64,000 bases of DNA from Calonectria ilicicola (lineage: Eukaryota; Ascomycota; Sordariomycetes; Hypocreales; Nectriaceae). The first letter of the stretch is position 1; each line of letters starts with the position of its first letter. A program made the position numbers and the translations under genes. The notes under the pieces are model-generated. The model was given only the letters and a program-made list of their open reading frames with translations. It did not search any database and had not been told where the DNA came from. The DNA lies in the NCBI GenBank assembly GCA_020809705.1, contig CP085826.1, positions 5,146,001 to 5,210,000 of the forward strand, read 5' to 3'. Positions 1 through 10,873 of the stretch are shown here, piece by piece.

Positions 1-251
1 ATAGATGTCAATTAATTGCCTGGAGAGAAACAACATCTCATATATCTCTAGCATAGATGGTTGAATCACGATTAGGCAACTACCTGGATTCAACTCAAAT
101 CAAGGAAATATCAAGAACTTTTTATCCCCGCGAGGCTAATATCGATGACTATAGTCAACAACTCGCTATGTGAGGTCATATTTGTTTGTGTTACAAATGA
201 ACATTGTTCAGGATTCTCTATGTGATGATACAGCCTTGCTTCTTCGTCTCT

Positions 252-1119
252 TTATTTGCCCTTTTGGACCCAACCCTCTACTGCCTCTCGTGCATCTGTC
301 ACCTTTCCGTCCACGTATCGTACTCCCAACTCGCTGTGGACCTTAGCAAAGCTAATGCTGCGAGAGAGGCTTTCACGCAGCCTAACGTGCGACTCAGCAA
401 CAACGGGGAATCTCTGCTCATATTTCCAGGTCAGGTCGGAAATGTTGCGCATTGTAACGGGGATGACGGCCCAGCCGGCACCGATACCAAAAGCCAATGG
501 TAGGGAGGCGCGCAAGACGATGCCCCGGTTACGAGTAATGATGCTTCCAGCCATGGAAGCGACGAGAACATAGATGGCGCCGGGCATGAGCTGCTCGCCG
601 CTCTCTCGGGATGGGGCGAGGGAGGCGATGGTGCTGGTAAAAGACTGCTCGAGGTTGAAAGCCTTGTCCATGGTCTCGTTGACCTTGGTTTCGGCGCCAA
701 CAGCGTAATCGTACAGAGACAGGCGCGCCTTACCGATGTAAACGGCTAGACGATCAGTGGGCGTAGGAGCTCTGGGCTTCTGTTCTTGGATAGGCTCAGT
801 GGGCTGCTGCGCAACTGGTGGTGGTGTCGCCGGTGCGGGATTTGAGGAGGGGACATCGATGTCGTCGTAGATGGGTTTTCGCTACAACATGGAAAATAAG
901 CGATGGCCCCATAGGCACGATCGAAGGTGAGGAGCAACGAACCTTGAAGTCCTTGATGGGACTTTCGGCGAAGACAGTAGCCGGAGTCAACACCATGCCA
1001 CTGAGGGCCATTGTTGCCAACGGCGCGATGGAGCGCTGTAGCGGCCAATTAGCATCATCAAGCTCCTCGATAGCTCAGAATGGGAAGCCTACCCGCGAAA
1101 ACAGCACTCTTGCAGCCAT
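252..1119 (-). CDS. MIC27: MICOS complex subunit MIC26/MIC27 (apolipoprotein O family)
   Basis: Three exons read on the minus strand: 1119-1093 (nine codons), 1035-943 and 881-252, giving 249 residues. All junctions are GT-AG and keep frame; the first intron has a GCTAAT-like branch site before its CTACAG acceptor. The N-terminus (MAARVLFSR, then RSIAPLATMALSG) looks like a mitochondrial presequence. A proline-rich linker follows around residues 45-80. Two hydrophobic segments lie near residues 139-154 and 165-183, separated by a short basic turn (TRNRG), and the GIGAGW stretch in the second is the glycine-rich membrane hairpin of this family. By family knowledge the protein sits in the inner mitochondrial membrane at cristae junctions. 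The very short first exon is easily missed by gene finders. MIC26 and MIC27 cannot be separated from sequence alone. Confidence 0.85.
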
Positions 1120-1638
1120 TGTGGACTCAATTGACGATACACGGGGAGGGCGTCACGCGAGGAGGTCAACGTTGATGGACGCAATCCCCAAAAAGGGCAG
1201 AACGAGCAACGCCCGGAAAAACGGAGGCGGAGAATTCCGGAGCTCCCAAGGTCAGCCAAAGCTGTGCGAGGGATTACAGTGCACCTAGCACCTTGCTCAG
1301 TGAGTGTCAGCAGCAAGTTAGTGGCTCTGCCCGCTGAATTTGGCTGTAGTGGGCCCCCGCCAGCATGGCGATTTGCTGGGACAGGGGCTATAGCCGCAAA
1401 TCCCCGATTAAATAGCAAGGGCAATTGTAACTGTGTATGGTATCCGCATCTGGTTGGACCTGCTACCTCCAACCCCATCTTCGTTCATTCTTTTTCTTTT
1501 TCTTCTTCTGTTTCATATACCGTCTCAAGGGAAAACGGCCAATGGACTCCCTCTTTTTACCACATTTGTAAATTCGCGCAGAACCCTCCATTATTCTCTT
1601 GATTGTTGTGTCTTGTCCACTTTTCTTGCAACACCGCA
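1120..1638. promoter_or_regulatory. Shared divergent promoter, MIC26/27 and OCT1
   Basis: 519 bases separate two start codons pointing away from each other, and both products are mitochondrial. The side next to OCT1 is a pyrimidine-rich leader (about 1480-1638, TTTTTCTTTTTCTTCTTCTG-like), typical of fungal transcription starts. No convincing open frame lies here. Initiation sites are inferred, not seen. Confidence 0.6.
1539..1543 (+). promoter_or_regulatory. CCAAT box upstream of OCT1
   Basis: A CCAAT pentamer lies about 95 bases before the OCT1 start codon. In ascomycetes CCAAT is bound by the HAP complex, which often drives mitochondrial genes. A pentamer can occur by chance, so this is suggestive only. 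Confidence 0.35.
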
Positions 1639-4011
1639 ATGCTCAACCGAGCAGGCCGGCGTGCCTGGGTATGCACTCGATGTGTACGACACGCGACCAA
1701 GCCTTCCCAGCGACGATGGACTTCTACTACACCCGCTGCCCCCCAATTCGATTCTTCGAGTCTGGTTGATCATTCGACCAGCGGCAGCCACGATGACCAT
1801 GTTCTTCGCAACCTCTTCGATGCGCCGACCTCGAGATCATTTCCCAAGTTTAGCCTCAAAAAGAGCCAGGGCCTTTTCAAGAACCGATACTTGACCAGCC
1901 CGGAAGGGTTTCTTCGGTTTGCTCAGAAGAACCTGCAGCGGGCAACCAAAATCGTTCAGAGGGTTCTCAATGCTTCAACAGTGGAGGAATACCAAGCAAT
2001 CGTGCGTGACTTGGACCGGCTAAGTGACCTTCTATGTCGTGTGCTCGATCTTTCCGATTTTGTGCGGATGACGCATCCGGATACTCGATTTCAAGAGGCT
2101 GCCGCCGGCGCCTGGTCTATGGTTTACCAATATATGAACCAACTAAATACAATGACCGGCTTGAACGATCAGCTCGGTAAGGCTTTATCTATGCCAGAAG
2201 TGACACGAGTGTGGTCGGAGGAGGAGAAGACGGTCGCTGAACTGTTGAAGTTGGATTTCATGAAATCCGCTGTCAATCTTCCCAAAGCTGCCCGAGATAG
2301 ATTTGTCGACCTATCCTCGCGCATTAGTGATATTGGATCTGCCTTTGTCCAGGGTATGCAACCAGAAAAGAGAGAGATTACGCTACCCGCTCATCGTTTT
2401 TATGGCTTGTATCCCAGTCTTGCGGCAGCTTTAAAGGTTCGATCGAACATCACACTTCCTATTCTAGGATCGGAGGCGGCCGCAGCTTTACAGAGCGTGT
2501 ACGATGAGGATACCAGAAGAGAAGTCTATGTCGCGCAGCGAACTGCATCGCGCGAAACCATCATGTACCTTGAAGCAATGCTTAAACTGAGGGGCGAGCT
2601 GGCTGAGCTATCTGGTTTCGAAAGCTACGGTCATATGGCTTTGAAAGACCGCATGATGGCCAAGTCGCCCGGTTCGGTCATGCAGTTCCTCCTCGCTCTT
2701 AGGAATCATAATGCCCCCACTATTCAACGGGAACTGCACGAGCTCGTCGAGAAGAAGCGCGAACGTCTCAACATCCAGGATACACAGCTTCAGGCCTGGG
2801 ACAGAGACTTTTACATGGAAAAGATTAGGGCGGATTTGAGGTCACGACAGAGACGGGAAGACCAGCTCACTGCGTTCTTCTCCGTCGGTACTGTGATGCA
2901 AGGCCTGTCAAGGTTATTTAATCGGCTTTACGGAATCCGGTTTGTTCCCCGGGAGACCCTACCGGGTGAGACGTGGCATCCTGATGTCAAACGACTTGAT
3001 GTAGTTTCGGATGATGGCGAACAAGTTGCAGTTCTCTACTGCGACCTCTTTTACCGACCCCAAAAGTCTCCGAATCCTGCACACTTTACTGTCCGATGTT
3101 CGCGAGAGATCCTCCCCAGCGAGGTCGCAGAAGTAACTGCTGATCAGAGCAGCGATATGCCGAGCTTTGAATCGGCTGAGCTAGCTGCAAATGATGGTAT
3201 GGAGATATCGACAAAGGACGGGAAGCTTAAACAGTTACCGACGATTGCCTTGGTCTGCGATTTCCCCAAGAGCGATAATTCAAAGGAGCCAGCCTTTCTA
3301 TCTTTCTATTCGGTAGAGACCCTTTTCCATGAGATGGGGCACGCTATTCACTCCATCTTGGCTCGGACAAACTTCCAAAACGTCTCGGGTACTCGCTGTG
3401 CCACCGACTTTGCCGAGCTACCCTCGACCCTCATGGAACACTTCGCTGCCGACCCCACGGTCCTGTCTCTCTTCGCGCGTCATTGGAAATCAGATCGACC
3501 CCTCCCCTACGATCTTGTGGCTGAGCGAATCCGATTATCAAAGCGCTTTGAGGGCATTGATACCGAACACCAAATTCTCCTTGCTATGGTTGATCAGGCC
3601 TACCACGCACCTGATGCCACCCGATCAGGATTCGACTCAACACACATCTTCCACGATATCCAGGCCCGCTTCGCCCACGGCCCTAAGGACCCTCCGGGAA
3701 CCTGCTGGCAAGGCTTTTTCGGACATTTACACAGCTATGGCAGTACATACTATAGTTATCTATTCGACCGCGTGTTGGCTGAGCGAGTTTGGCGTGTTGT
3801 CTTCAAGGCTGGTGAGGGTGGTGCCGCTATCAGTCGTGACAATGGAGAACGCCTCAAGGAGAATTTGCTCAAATGGGGCGGTGGTCGAGACCCTTGGACG
3901 TGTCTATCGGATACGCTACAGGATGAAAGACTTGCTCCTGGCGATGAGAAGTCAATGGCATTGGTGGGTAGCTGGGGTATTAAGGATGACCTGCACGATG
4001 TAGCATCATGA
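1639..4011 (+). CDS. OCT1: Mitochondrial intermediate peptidase (M3 metallopeptidase)
   Basis: A single uninterrupted exon encodes 790 residues, the usual length for fungal OCT1/MIP. The frame is open upstream to 1603 but only through a TTG, so the ATG at 1639 (MLNRAGRRAW) was chosen; it gives an Arg-rich mitochondrial presequence. The zinc site HEMGH is at residues 564-568, with the third ligand expected at Glu593 in FAELPS, 29 residues after the first His, as in thimet-type M3 peptidases. By family knowledge the enzyme removes an octapeptide from matrix precursors after MPP cleavage. A long A-run follows the stop directly. The gene is divergent from the MICOS subunit and convergent with the next gene. 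Confidence 0.95.
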   Translation: MLNRAGRRAWVCTRCVRHATKPSQRRWTSTTPAAPQFDSSSLVDHSTSGSHDDHVLRNLFDAPTSRSFPKFSLKKSQGLFKNRYLTSPEGFLRFAQKNLQRATKIVQRVLNASTVEEYQAIVRDLDRLSDLLCRVLDLSDFVRMTHPDTRFQEAAAGAWSMVYQYMNQLNTMTGLNDQLGKALSMPEVTRVWSEEEKTVAELLKLDFMKSAVNLPKAARDRFVDLSSRISDIGSAFVQGMQPEKREITLPAHRFYGLYPSLAAALKVRSNITLPILGSEAAAALQSVYDEDTRREVYVAQRTASRETIMYLEAMLKLRGELAELSGFESYGHMALKDRMMAKSPGSVMQFLLALRNHNAPTIQRELHELVEKKRERLNIQDTQLQAWDRDFYMEKIRADLRSRQRREDQLTAFFSVGTVMQGLSRLFNRLYGIRFVPRETLPGETWHPDVKRLDVVSDDGEQVAVLYCDLFYRPQKSPNPAHFTVRCSREILPSEVAEVTADQSSDMPSFESAELAANDGMEISTKDGKLKQLPTIALVCDFPKSDNSKEPAFLSFYSVETLFHEMGHAIHSILARTNFQNVSGTRCATDFAELPSTLMEHFAADPTVLSLFARHWKSDRPLPYDLVAERIRLSKRFEGIDTEHQILLAMVDQAYHAPDATRSGFDSTHIFHDIQARFAHGPKDPPGTCWQGFFGHLHSYGSTYYSYLFDRVLAERVWRVVFKAGEGGAAISRDNGERLKENLLKWGGGRDPWTCLSDTLQDERLAPGDEKSMALVGSWGIKDDLHDVAS

Positions 4012-4604
4012 AAAAAAAAAAAAAACGCTCAGAAATGACTGATGTACTCTAGACGAGACATGCACCAATCTGAGACTCACGAATGAACGAATCACATTTT
4101 GAAAAAAAGAAAAAAAATCATATGTAGCATCAGTGCCTTGTTAATATTACTGCTCAGGTATAATTCTTCCTAAAGTACTATTCTCAAAGCATCAAGTCAT
4201 AATCCATCAATACTCGATCATCAAGATACTCGATTCGATAGATTTGAGTTGCCCTAAGCGCCTAAGGCGAACGAAGGGCGTAAGGAAGCTGGAATAAGTG
4301 TCTGTTTTAGACTCCAGCGGGCAGTATTCGAAGCACAAAGATAGATGTGCCCCTGATAGGACACCGAGATAAGGTTGAATTGACCAGCAAGGAAACTCGA
4401 AGGCGGCAAATAAAATAGATTGATAGAAAAGATTTAAAACATCGCCAGCGCTGAAGAAAATCATAATTTGACTTAGGAGGTATCGTACATCAAGAGGTCA
4501 TCCCCGAGAAGGTAATATGACAAAAGGTAGGGCAACGGCTGTCGCAAAGTTGTATCATGATCGTATAGGTGGGAAAATACGTATGTAAGGATAGGGCTGA
4601 CTGT
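4012..4604. other. Convergent 3' intergenic region
   Basis: 593 bases between two stop codons on opposite strands. It is AT-rich with A-runs immediately after the OCT1 stop (4011-4025) and around 4100-4117, consistent with two 3' UTRs and polyadenylation regions. No gene is seen. Confidence 0.5.
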
Positions 4605-6677
4605 CTAGAAGGCTTGTGGCAGTGATTGCGAGACGGGTTGATTTTTGCGGGTGATTTGCGACAGGGACAACGTTCTAGCAGACTTTTTCTGTTGGTTTTC
4701 TTCTCCCAAATCCTCCCCAAATGCACCGAAATTATAACCCTCTTCACGAGGGGTTTCAAATGTTTCCGAGTAGACACTCTCATCGCCATGAACCGTACCA
4801 ATACCCGAGTCTTCGGGATCGACACGTCTCATTTGAGCATCCATCATCATGGTCATTTCGGCTTCGTCCTCATCGTCATGGTCGAATGCAGACCTATCCC
4901 CAAAGGATTTTGCTGTCGGGGGCGGGTCATAGTGAGAGGCTCCTCTCATGGCATTTGATTTGGCGAGGATGCTGACTTGGTAGCCAAGGCGCTTCACTTG
5001 CGCTTCAAGTGCCTCTCGCGCAGAACGTTCGGTGTGGACGAGAGCCAAGAGCATGGCGTAGTGATCCATCGTGAAGGGGCCAGAAGCCTCCTTTGATAGT
5101 GTGGGGAGGCTGCTCACTCCGCGAATCGTTGCTATGGATGTTGGCCGGTCCGAGGGTCGCGGTGCTGGTAGAGAGTTTGAGAGCGGTTCATCGAGTGAGT
5201 CGTCTAAAGAGAGAACTGAGATGTCTCGCCTATGGGCTTTGAAAGGGCGGGAAAATGTTGTCTGGTCCATGGATAATCTCAATGGTGGTTTCCCGTCATC
5301 GTTTAGGCGCCCCTCTTCAACGGGTATTGGAGGCGCGGGTCTATCCGGAGGATCCAGTGGAGGGCGAAGACCTGGAAGAACGTTGCAAACCTGATTGAGC
5401 GCATGCTCTAGTCGGCGCACCCTCGACTCAAGCTTTGAAACCCTCGATTCCAAGCTTGCTGCATACGTTATTTTCATTTTCCCCACGTCGTGACCATTGG
5501 CGAAATTGTCGAGTTGGAAAGACTGAGGACGAGCCGGAAGCGGATCATCACCCATGTCTCGCGCTGTTTCATCCTCTTCAGCTGCGCCACCATTATCGAT
5601 GTCTGGAACGTTGGAGGATACAGGGGACGTGAAAGCGGGATCGTAGCTTTCTCTCCAGTAGCGAATCTCATCGCTTCGCCTTCGGCTCTTGGTCTGGTCT
5701 TCTTCGACCTCAGGCAATCCAGACAAGCTTCGTGATCGGCGTCGATAGCCCATGTAATCGCTGGTAATCGCCCGTCCAATCTCTGCAGGGTCGCCATCAT
5801 GCTGAGCTGCTCTGCTGTCTCGGCCTTGGCTGCTGGCGGGACGAGGGGAAAGGCCTGTAATATCTTCCTGGTCCATACCAAGCGGAGCGGTTAGTCTTCG
5901 AGTACCGAAATCGGCGCTAAGGGAATTTCGCGCGCTTTCGATAGCTCGAACATCTTCAGGGCGGATTGAATGAGATCGCAATGCTCGGTCGAATTCAGTG
6001 ATGGGCAGGGAAGCAGAGCGCTTGGATTCAGCGCCGGGGAAGGGGCGGCTGCGGGTTCTGGGATCCGGTCTATATGTTGGTCTCGGATCCGCTTCATGAT
6101 TATGGGAGGATTTGCTATCCGCAGTATGGTAATCGGCAGGTCTGGCTGACGAAGGCGGATTGGTGTCCGAGTCTGTATTGTTTGGGCTGTCATCTGGATG
6201 TTTCCTCCTCCGACCAAGGAGCTTTCCGATTGCGCCGCGAAGCTTGGATTGCTTTCGATGAGGGCGGTTATCTTTTATTTGGCTAACATCGGGGGTTATG
6301 ATTGAGCGCCTGTTCGCGTTGGACGAATTCGTCCTATGCCCAGGCGAAGACCTCATCTCTGTCACTGGTGAGACGATGCGCGATGTGTGTGTATGGTCAA
6401 TGGAGGGTGCTGGCATGTCATTGAGCGGACTTGGGGCTGGTGGGAAAGTTATTTGCTGCTGATCTCTGCCTGATAAAAGGGATTCGGATTGTGAATCCTT
6501 GAATTCGGCACGGATAGGCGTGGCAATGTTAGGCCCAGGACTTCGTAGAGGGAACTCCTCGTCTAGAGGACTGGGGACTGGGACTGGACCAGATATCCGA
6601 CCACGAATATGGCGAGGGCCGGTTCCAGGCCGAGCATTACCGCCCACGTTGGGGGCTGGTTTCCACGGTTTCTTCAT
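4605..6677 (-). CDS. Conserved-looking fungal protein of unknown function, disordered with coiled coils
   Basis: One exon of 690 codons with ATG at 6677, preceded by about 450 bases that are pyrimidine-rich on the coding strand, as expected of a leader. I do not recognise a catalytic or binding domain. The N-terminal half is rich in Pro, Ser, Arg and Asp and looks disordered, with a basic patch (KLRGAIGKLLGRRRKH) near residues 145-160 that could be a nuclear or membrane-surface signal. A heptad-like coiled coil (SLESRVSKLESRVRRLEHAL) lies near residues 405-428 and a second helical stretch (ERSAREALEAQVKRLGYQVS) near 545-565. The C-terminus is acidic with a short Gln/Ser/Lys tail. A scaffold or adaptor role is possible but is only inference. 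Confidence 0.75.
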   Translation of the reverse strand: MKKPWKPAPNVGGNARPGTGPRHIRGRISGPVPVPSPLDEEFPLRSPGPNIATPIRAEFKDSQSESLLSGRDQQQITFPPAPSPLNDMPAPSIDHTHTSRIVSPVTEMRSSPGHRTNSSNANRRSIITPDVSQIKDNRPHRKQSKLRGAIGKLLGRRRKHPDDSPNNTDSDTNPPSSARPADYHTADSKSSHNHEADPRPTYRPDPRTRSRPFPGAESKRSASLPITEFDRALRSHSIRPEDVRAIESARNSLSADFGTRRLTAPLGMDQEDITGLSPRPASSQGRDSRAAQHDGDPAEIGRAITSDYMGYRRRSRSLSGLPEVEEDQTKSRRRSDEIRYWRESYDPAFTSPVSSNVPDIDNGGAAEEDETARDMGDDPLPARPQSFQLDNFANGHDVGKMKITYAASLESRVSKLESRVRRLEHALNQVCNVLPGLRPPLDPPDRPAPPIPVEEGRLNDDGKPPLRLSMDQTTFSRPFKAHRRDISVLSLDDSLDEPLSNSLPAPRPSDRPTSIATIRGVSSLPTLSKEASGPFTMDHYAMLLALVHTERSAREALEAQVKRLGYQVSILAKSNAMRGASHYDPPPTAKSFGDRSAFDHDDEDEAEMTMMMDAQMRRVDPEDSGIGTVHGDESVYSETFETPREEGYNFGAFGEDLGEENQQKKSARTLSLSQITRKNQPVSQSLPQAF

Positions 6678-9600
6678 CGAGGCACCTGGTGCGAGATGTG
6701 GGCGGGATCAATCAGCGATGGAAGGGAAGAGGCGTGAGGCGAAGTGGGAGACAAGAGAATGGGAGAAGCGAAGATGGGGTACGATACGGGGCCGAGAGGC
6801 ATATCGATGAAGGACAGGTCAATGAACCGGTGTTCTATATGTGAGATCGTCTACACGGGGCAGCCAGGCCTTTCATTGTGCATACGAGGTGGGAAATGGT
6901 AAATCGAGGGAAGTTCGCGGGAGTCGCCAAAGAGGAACAGGAACAAGGAACTTGGGTTTAGAAAACGAGTGTGGGAGATGAGAGAGACGGTGCGCTTATG
7001 GCATGGCGATAGGTGCGCCCTTGCCGTGCAGCAAGCAGAAAAAGGGCTAGGTGGAAAGAAGACAAGACAAACCAGAGGCGATGAGGAGGCTTGAAACAAG
7101 AATGGGATTCGAGCGCGCGAGAGGGTGGTGTTGGTGGTGGTGGGTGACGGGGACCTATTAATGTCCGGTCAGCAGGGTGTCCATGATGCCCATGGCTCCC
7201 CAAGGTGTGCTTGTCGGACCAGGCTCTGGGGAGGACAGCTCCAATGCCACGTCGGATGACAAGGGACGACGACGAAAGGGGGCATGGGCATGGCAGAACG
7301 ACCAGGGATGGAGAGCCACCACAGGCAGGTCGGGTTGCTTTGCAGCAGACGCAGCAGAGTCGCAGCAGCGGTGAACCAGGTATCAGCAACCATCGCGAGC
7401 CAGTTCCAGTTCACGTCCCAAACAGCCGTGGGGCGACGTGTGGGGACTGGTCAGGGCGTCAGGTGTCTGGCGTTGAGGCTGGCCACCGCGTTGATCCCAT
7501 ATTTTGCAGCGCGGAGCTAGGGGCGGTTTGCCATGTGTCGAGGCTCGCTTGGACCCGGTCAATCCAGGACGGGACGACAATCGCAGTCGGGAGGAAAGCA
7601 GGGGGTTTGAAGCCGCTGTCCGGTGGCGTGTCGTCTCATCGACTGGACGGGCAAGGCAGTGGGCGGCCGGGGGCGGCTGATTCGAGTGCCCTGGCCAAAT
7701 CCGTTGCCCAGGGTCTGTGTGAGATCAGGGAGCTTGGAGCTTCGTCTCTAGTACGAGATGGTAGACGACAGGCAGGGTAGACAGGGCGCAAGGGGCACCG
7801 AGAGCAGAGAGAGGACCGACCTAGATAGATAGGACGAGAGAGAGGAGGACGACGACGACAACGTCGAGCCCGACCCCGAGCCAGCTCTTCCTTCACCTTC
7901 ACAGGCCATGCATGTCTCGACCGTAGCGCCACAGGGCCGCCAGGCACATCCAGGCACAACCCGTTTGCTCTTAGATATCTCGTAGTCTGCATAGTCGCAT
8001 TGCCCAATCGTGGCTCGAGCCCATTCTGGGAAAATTAGCATGTTTGCTTCCCCAGGACCATGACTCTGCTTCCTTCGGCCCCGCTGCTCGCTAACGTCGT
8101 ACAGGACATAATTAGATCCGGAGACTAGGCGGCGCGAGGCTTTGGGAAGAGATGGGTTTGCGGTGCGGTGCAAGGATGTTAGGTACCCCCTGCATGACTG
8201 CCCTCTCGCTCTCCCTCGCCGCTGCCCTCCCGCGTCTCGCTGCTGACCTGTGATGTTCGACCTCTGACCTCTGACTTCGCCGATGCCCAGATCAACCATC
8301 TCCCGCCGCCTCTGATCATCCGCCAAGATAGACGTGGCTGCATCTCTAGGAAACTAGGAAAGCCCAAGGTCTAGCTTTCCGGTGAGCACCGCCCGCAGTC
8401 GCACAATAGCACCGCCACTTGCTCAGCATGATGCATTTCCCAAAGCGGAGCGGCGCCACGTGAAAGACTGAGCACCGAACTTGCGCATGTCTAAATCATT
8501 AATAATAATTACAATCCGTCATGCCGGTCTTGCTTTGAGAGGCATAGACCTATGCGTGCCGTCCATACCTGGTTTTGAGACTGTCCCAGCGGCCGTGTGG
8601 AAGGAAACGGGAAAGCGTCGACGAAGCCGCCCACTGCACCTGCCTTAGGCCCCCCTTCCCTACTAGCTCCAGCTGCCACACAGGCGCTCCATACGCCACA
8701 CTCCAGACACCATCTCCATACTCCATACTCCATCCCTTACGCGGGTACACAAGACGCTCATCATACCTGCCTGCCTGCCTGCCTACCTTGGGAAAGTACA
8801 TCGCAGGTCGTCGTTCCCTCTTCAGGTCAGTCAAGGGCCCTGCCGCCCACCACACCAGAGTCTGGGTCGACGTCTCACTACGGTCGCCACGGGACTCACT
8901 CGGCCGACAAAAGTCGCACCTCCAACTGCGCCCACTCAGCGTTCTCATCGTCACTGCCTTTTCCCACTTGAGCCTAAAGTCCCAAAATTCTTACCGAACA
9001 AATCGAGTCTCTCACCCAACCGATTGCCGCAACCAACGAACGACCTGACTCTGTTGCAACCACATGCGACACATTTCTGCCAGTCTAGGCTCACCAAGCC
9101 AGAGCCGTTGTCTCCAACCCCTCCCCTCCCATGAAAAAAAAAATCCGACTGGACCTCGTCGACTGACTTGCATCGAGTTAATGGCGCCGCAAAAAGCAAT
9201 AACAAATCCAGCTCCGCTTCTCGCACACGTTCAACGCCCACAGTCCCTGCTTACTCCCCATGTTCTCACAGCTCATTGGACGCCCGACTCTGCAGGGCAC
9301 TGCAGGATACTCCCCTTTGTGTCCCAACCAAATACTGACTTGGCAGATTCTTTTTTTTTTTTTTAGAGGAAAAAAGATTGATCACTCAGACCTCTGGCCC
9401 TTGCCGCCCGGCGTCATGCAATATGCTTTTCGCCAGGTAAAAACTAGGCATCATGCATCAGATTGGGGTTCTTCTTGTAGTGTATAGCGTGCCAATTGGT
9501 CGACGTAGAATAGGTCTGGCTTCGCAAATCTAGTTAATAGCGGGGCTTTTCGTACATGCTGACATTTGATATCAGCGACCGCGAGTGGGATTTCACCAAC

Positions 9601-10873
9601 CACTTCAATATCGATTCCCCACCGGACCTCTGCGCTGGCACGGCAGTCGTCAGCTTGGGCTCGCTTCTGCGTTTTTTTTTTTTTTTCTGTTCTCTGCCGA
9701 ATCGAGGATAAATATTCTCGCTCGCGGCGTCTTCCGCGTCCGATGTAATAGGCGGCTGGATTAAGCGCTAACTATGGAGTATGCTGTGCATTTGTTTGAT
9801 GGGACGGGCAGCGGCGACCCGTCAATGGCATGCCACGTAACTCGACGAGGCCGGGGCTCCCTGAATACGATGCAACGGCGTCCTTTTGGGCTGCAGAATG
9901 ACAACACTACGAGCAGAATTTTAAACAGACGACGACAATTCGTCTCCGGCCTTCGGTGAGTCGGGTGCCCGTCGCTTTACTGCCAGAATAATTCAGGTCC
10001 GCTACGCATCCGAAGGTTTCTGTAACTTCCAAACCCCTGCCTGGTCGCCTAGGGCCCTGGCTTCATCCATAGGTTTTATCCCAACAACGTATTAGATGAT
10101 ATGCACAACTCCAGTTGGATTATTTCAACCCTCTCTCTAACTTTGTCAGTTTGGGGGTGAAGCAGCAATATGTCTCAACATTCTGCAGGCCAATCATGCA
10201 CGATAACCTCTCGAACTGCTAGTGCCAGCCATGTCGCATTGTTGTCGCTCGTATGTCTCTCGTACGTCTCGCACCAATTTGCAACCGCAACCTTGAGTAC
10301 GAACGTCTCCCCCAGCGATAACATGTAACCGACCGGACTAGATTGGATTTTTCCAAGCCTTTCATCCTCCCCCCAGGGACGAAACCGTTGGAGGACGGCG
10401 TTCGCACCGGAACAGGGATGGAAGACCCCCCGCGACGGCTGGTCCCACAAGACGACCTGAAACAAATGCAGGGATCATGAGCACGACTTCTTGAGTAACT
10501 AATAAACGCACATGGCTGCCCATCATGATGAACAACGAGCGGCACAGCGAAAAGAGAAACGATGGTGCCTCTCCAAGGCTACCAGGAGGTCGGTCCAAGG
10601 TTTCCCAGTTGGGAAGTTGGCTGTTCACAGAGTGCATTTCATCATCAGGCGCAAAGATTTAGGTTTGCGACATCCAGATGATGTTGTTGCTTTTGAGCAT
10701 AAGGCCCACATGGAGATCCAAGGGCCTTGGAACTAAATGACAAGTCAAAACTTCAAGCTATAAGCCGGGAGATATGCCTCAGGTACAGCGATGCCAATGC
10801 GATCCTCACCTGCTGGTCAGCATATATGCGTCAAATGCCATAAACATCCCTCATGGCTTCAATGAAGCGTTTC
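6678..10873. other. 4.2-kb intergenic region without a convincing gene
   Basis: The left third (6678 to about 7150) is probably the long 5' leader of the minus-strand gene ending at 4605. The remainder has short frames in all six directions with no recognisable domain or codon pattern. From about 8600 to 9300 the plus strand is C/T-rich with CAACC-type motifs, like a fungal 5' leader, and is followed by poly-T tracts at 9351-9364 and 9672-9686. The right end (about 10700-10873) is probably the helicase 3' UTR. An unannotated plus-strand transcript is possible. Confidence 0.5.
8766..8784. repeat. CCTG tetranucleotide microsatellite
   Basis: Four perfect CCTG units plus CCT, in non-coding DNA. 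Confidence 0.9.

Noticed and set aside
1603..1638. Longer OCT1 start at 1603
   Set aside because: The extension begins with TTG; the first ATG at 1639 starts a proper presequence.
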